Both the position numbers and the translations under genes were made by a program. 6,632 bases of DNA from an uncultured Pseudomonadota bacterium (GTDB lineage: Bacteria; Pseudomonadota; Gammaproteobacteria; Burkholderiales; SG8-41): assembly GCA_946885605.1 (NCBI GenBank), contig CAMPGR010000170.1, positions 1-6,632 on the forward strand, in the 5' to 3' direction. The notes beneath the pieces were generated by a model. That model saw nothing but the letters and a program-made list of their open reading frames with translations. It was not told the DNA's origin and did no database searches. Within the stretch, counting starts at the first letter, position 1. Each line of letters begins with the position of its first letter. Positions 6,171 to 6,632 of this stretch are shown in pieces.

Positions 6171-6632
6171 GTGAAGAAATTCTTGGGTCTCGCAACGCTC
6201 TCCCTGCCGGGCGCGCTCGTCTTGGCCCAGCACCACGGTCCCCACGTCCATGGCGCTGCGAGGCTCGAGGTCTCGCTCGACGGGCCGACGCTCTCGCTGC
6301 GCTTCACGAGCCCGCTCGAGAACCTCCTCGGCTTCGAGCACGCCCCGCGCACCGAGCAGCAGAAGAAAAGCGTCCGCGACATGGCGGAGAGCCTGCGCAA
6401 AGCGGACGCGCACTTCAGAACCACGCCCGCCGCACGCTGTGAGCCGGTGTCGATCAGGCTCGATTCCCCGGTACTGCGCGAAGCGGACACGAAAGCCGAT
6501 AAGAAACGGTCATCGACAACGTGCTGCTTCCCTGCCGGTTCTCGAAGCGCCGCCGCGAGCGCGCACTGTCACGGGGAGAGAGCCTGCATGGCGAGGCGGC
6601 GCGGCTGCTGGATCATCTCGACATCGATGCTG
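6171..6632 (+). CDS. ZrgA/DUF2796-family metal-binding secreted protein, 3' part replaced
   Basis: Resembles the DUF2796 (ZrgA) family of exported, histidine-rich proteins linked to zinc uptake. From the GTG at 6171, residues 1-19 form a signal peptide (KK, hydrophobic core, ending LVLA before Q). The mature N-terminus is His-rich (QHHGPHVHGAARLEVSLDG, with His21, 22, 25 and 27), followed by the family-typical SPLENLLGFEHAPRT (His57) and Cys90. Recognisable homology ends at about residue 110 (near 6503), where family members, from memory about 180-200 residues, should continue with a second His/Cys-containing half. The frame happens to stay open to the window edge, but its Ser/Ala/Cys/Arg-rich tail looks like out-of-frame reading of the ABC gene that starts there. 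An alternative start is the ATG at 6156. It follows polA by 18 bases with no room for a separate Zur-controlled promoter in the gap. Confidence 0.75.
   Translation, partial: MKKFLGLATLSLPGALVLAQHHGPHVHGAARLEVSLDGPTLSLRFTSPLENLLGFEHAPRTEQQKKSVRDMAESLRKADAHFRTTPAARCEPVSIRLDSPVLREADTKADKKRSSTTCCFPAGSRSAAASAHCHGERACMARRRGCWIISTSML
6503..6632 (+). pseudogene. Internal fragment of a LolD-like ABC transporter ATPase, 5' part missing
   Basis: In the frame starting at 6503 the translation reads TVIDNVLLPCRFSKRRRERA and continues with EAARLLDHLDIDA at the window edge. This matches the segment of LolD/MacB-type ABC ATPases just after the Q-loop and leading into the helical domain before the signature motif (compare TALENVAMPL in E. 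coli LolD). Such ATPases follow zrgA-type genes in related genomes, to my recollection. A TAA stop lies immediately upstream in this frame (6500-6502), and no start codon, Walker A or Q-loop is present, so about 90-100 N-terminal residues are missing. The rest of the gene continues beyond the right edge. Either the gene is broken here by a deletion shared with zrgA, or the sequence is misassembled. Family call fairly firm; exact substrate unknown. Confidence 0.6.

Noticed and set aside
5109..6413. Second long minus-strand frame (434 codons) opposite the polymerase domain and zrgA.
   Set aside because: It is antisense to polA motifs A-C and to the ZrgA signal peptide; an open frame by GC bias, not a gene.

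Overview
The window is about 6.6 kb of GC-rich bacterial chromosome, densely packed with genes. The gene content and order suggest a betaproteobacterium: uvrD, a BPSS1780-family membrane protein, type II homoserine kinase thrB, a DUF2782 protein, polA, then a ZrgA/DUF2796 protein next to LolD-like ABC transporter sequence. The assignment rests on recognising the protein families and their order, not on a search. Genus cannot be named.

Layout. Positions 2-1054 (+) hold the C-terminal half of the DNA helicase UvrD, cut by the left edge. Convergent to it is a minus-strand cluster of three genes, transcribed in the order DUF2782 secreted protein (3290-2958), homoserine kinase ThrB (2860-1910) and a polytopic membrane protein (1833-1084). 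Short gaps of 97 and 76 bases separate them. A divergent intergenic region (3291-3392) carries promoter-like sequences for both directions. polA then runs rightward (3393-6152) as a full-length three-domain DNA polymerase I with every catalytic residue I could check. Only 18 bases later a GTG-started, signal-peptide-bearing ZrgA-type gene begins.

The main anomaly is at the right end. The ZrgA-like protein is recognisable for only about 111 residues. At about 6500-6506 the sequence switches, in a different reading frame, to the interior of a LolD-like ABC transporter ATPase. The 3' part of zrgA and the 5' part of the ABC gene, including its Walker A region, appear to be missing. This is either a real deletion that broke both genes or an assembly/consensus error.

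Functionally, UvrD and PolA act in the same excision-repair and replication processes (UvrD unwinds and displaces, Pol I fills in). ThrB makes O-phosphohomoserine for threonine synthesis. DUF2782 and BPSS1780 proteins are conserved envelope proteins of unknown role. ZrgA plus the ABC ATPase would belong to a metal (zinc) handling or export cluster behind polA. Apart from the right-end junction the region looks like ordinary core chromosome. I see no mobile element, CRISPR array, tRNA or rRNA.
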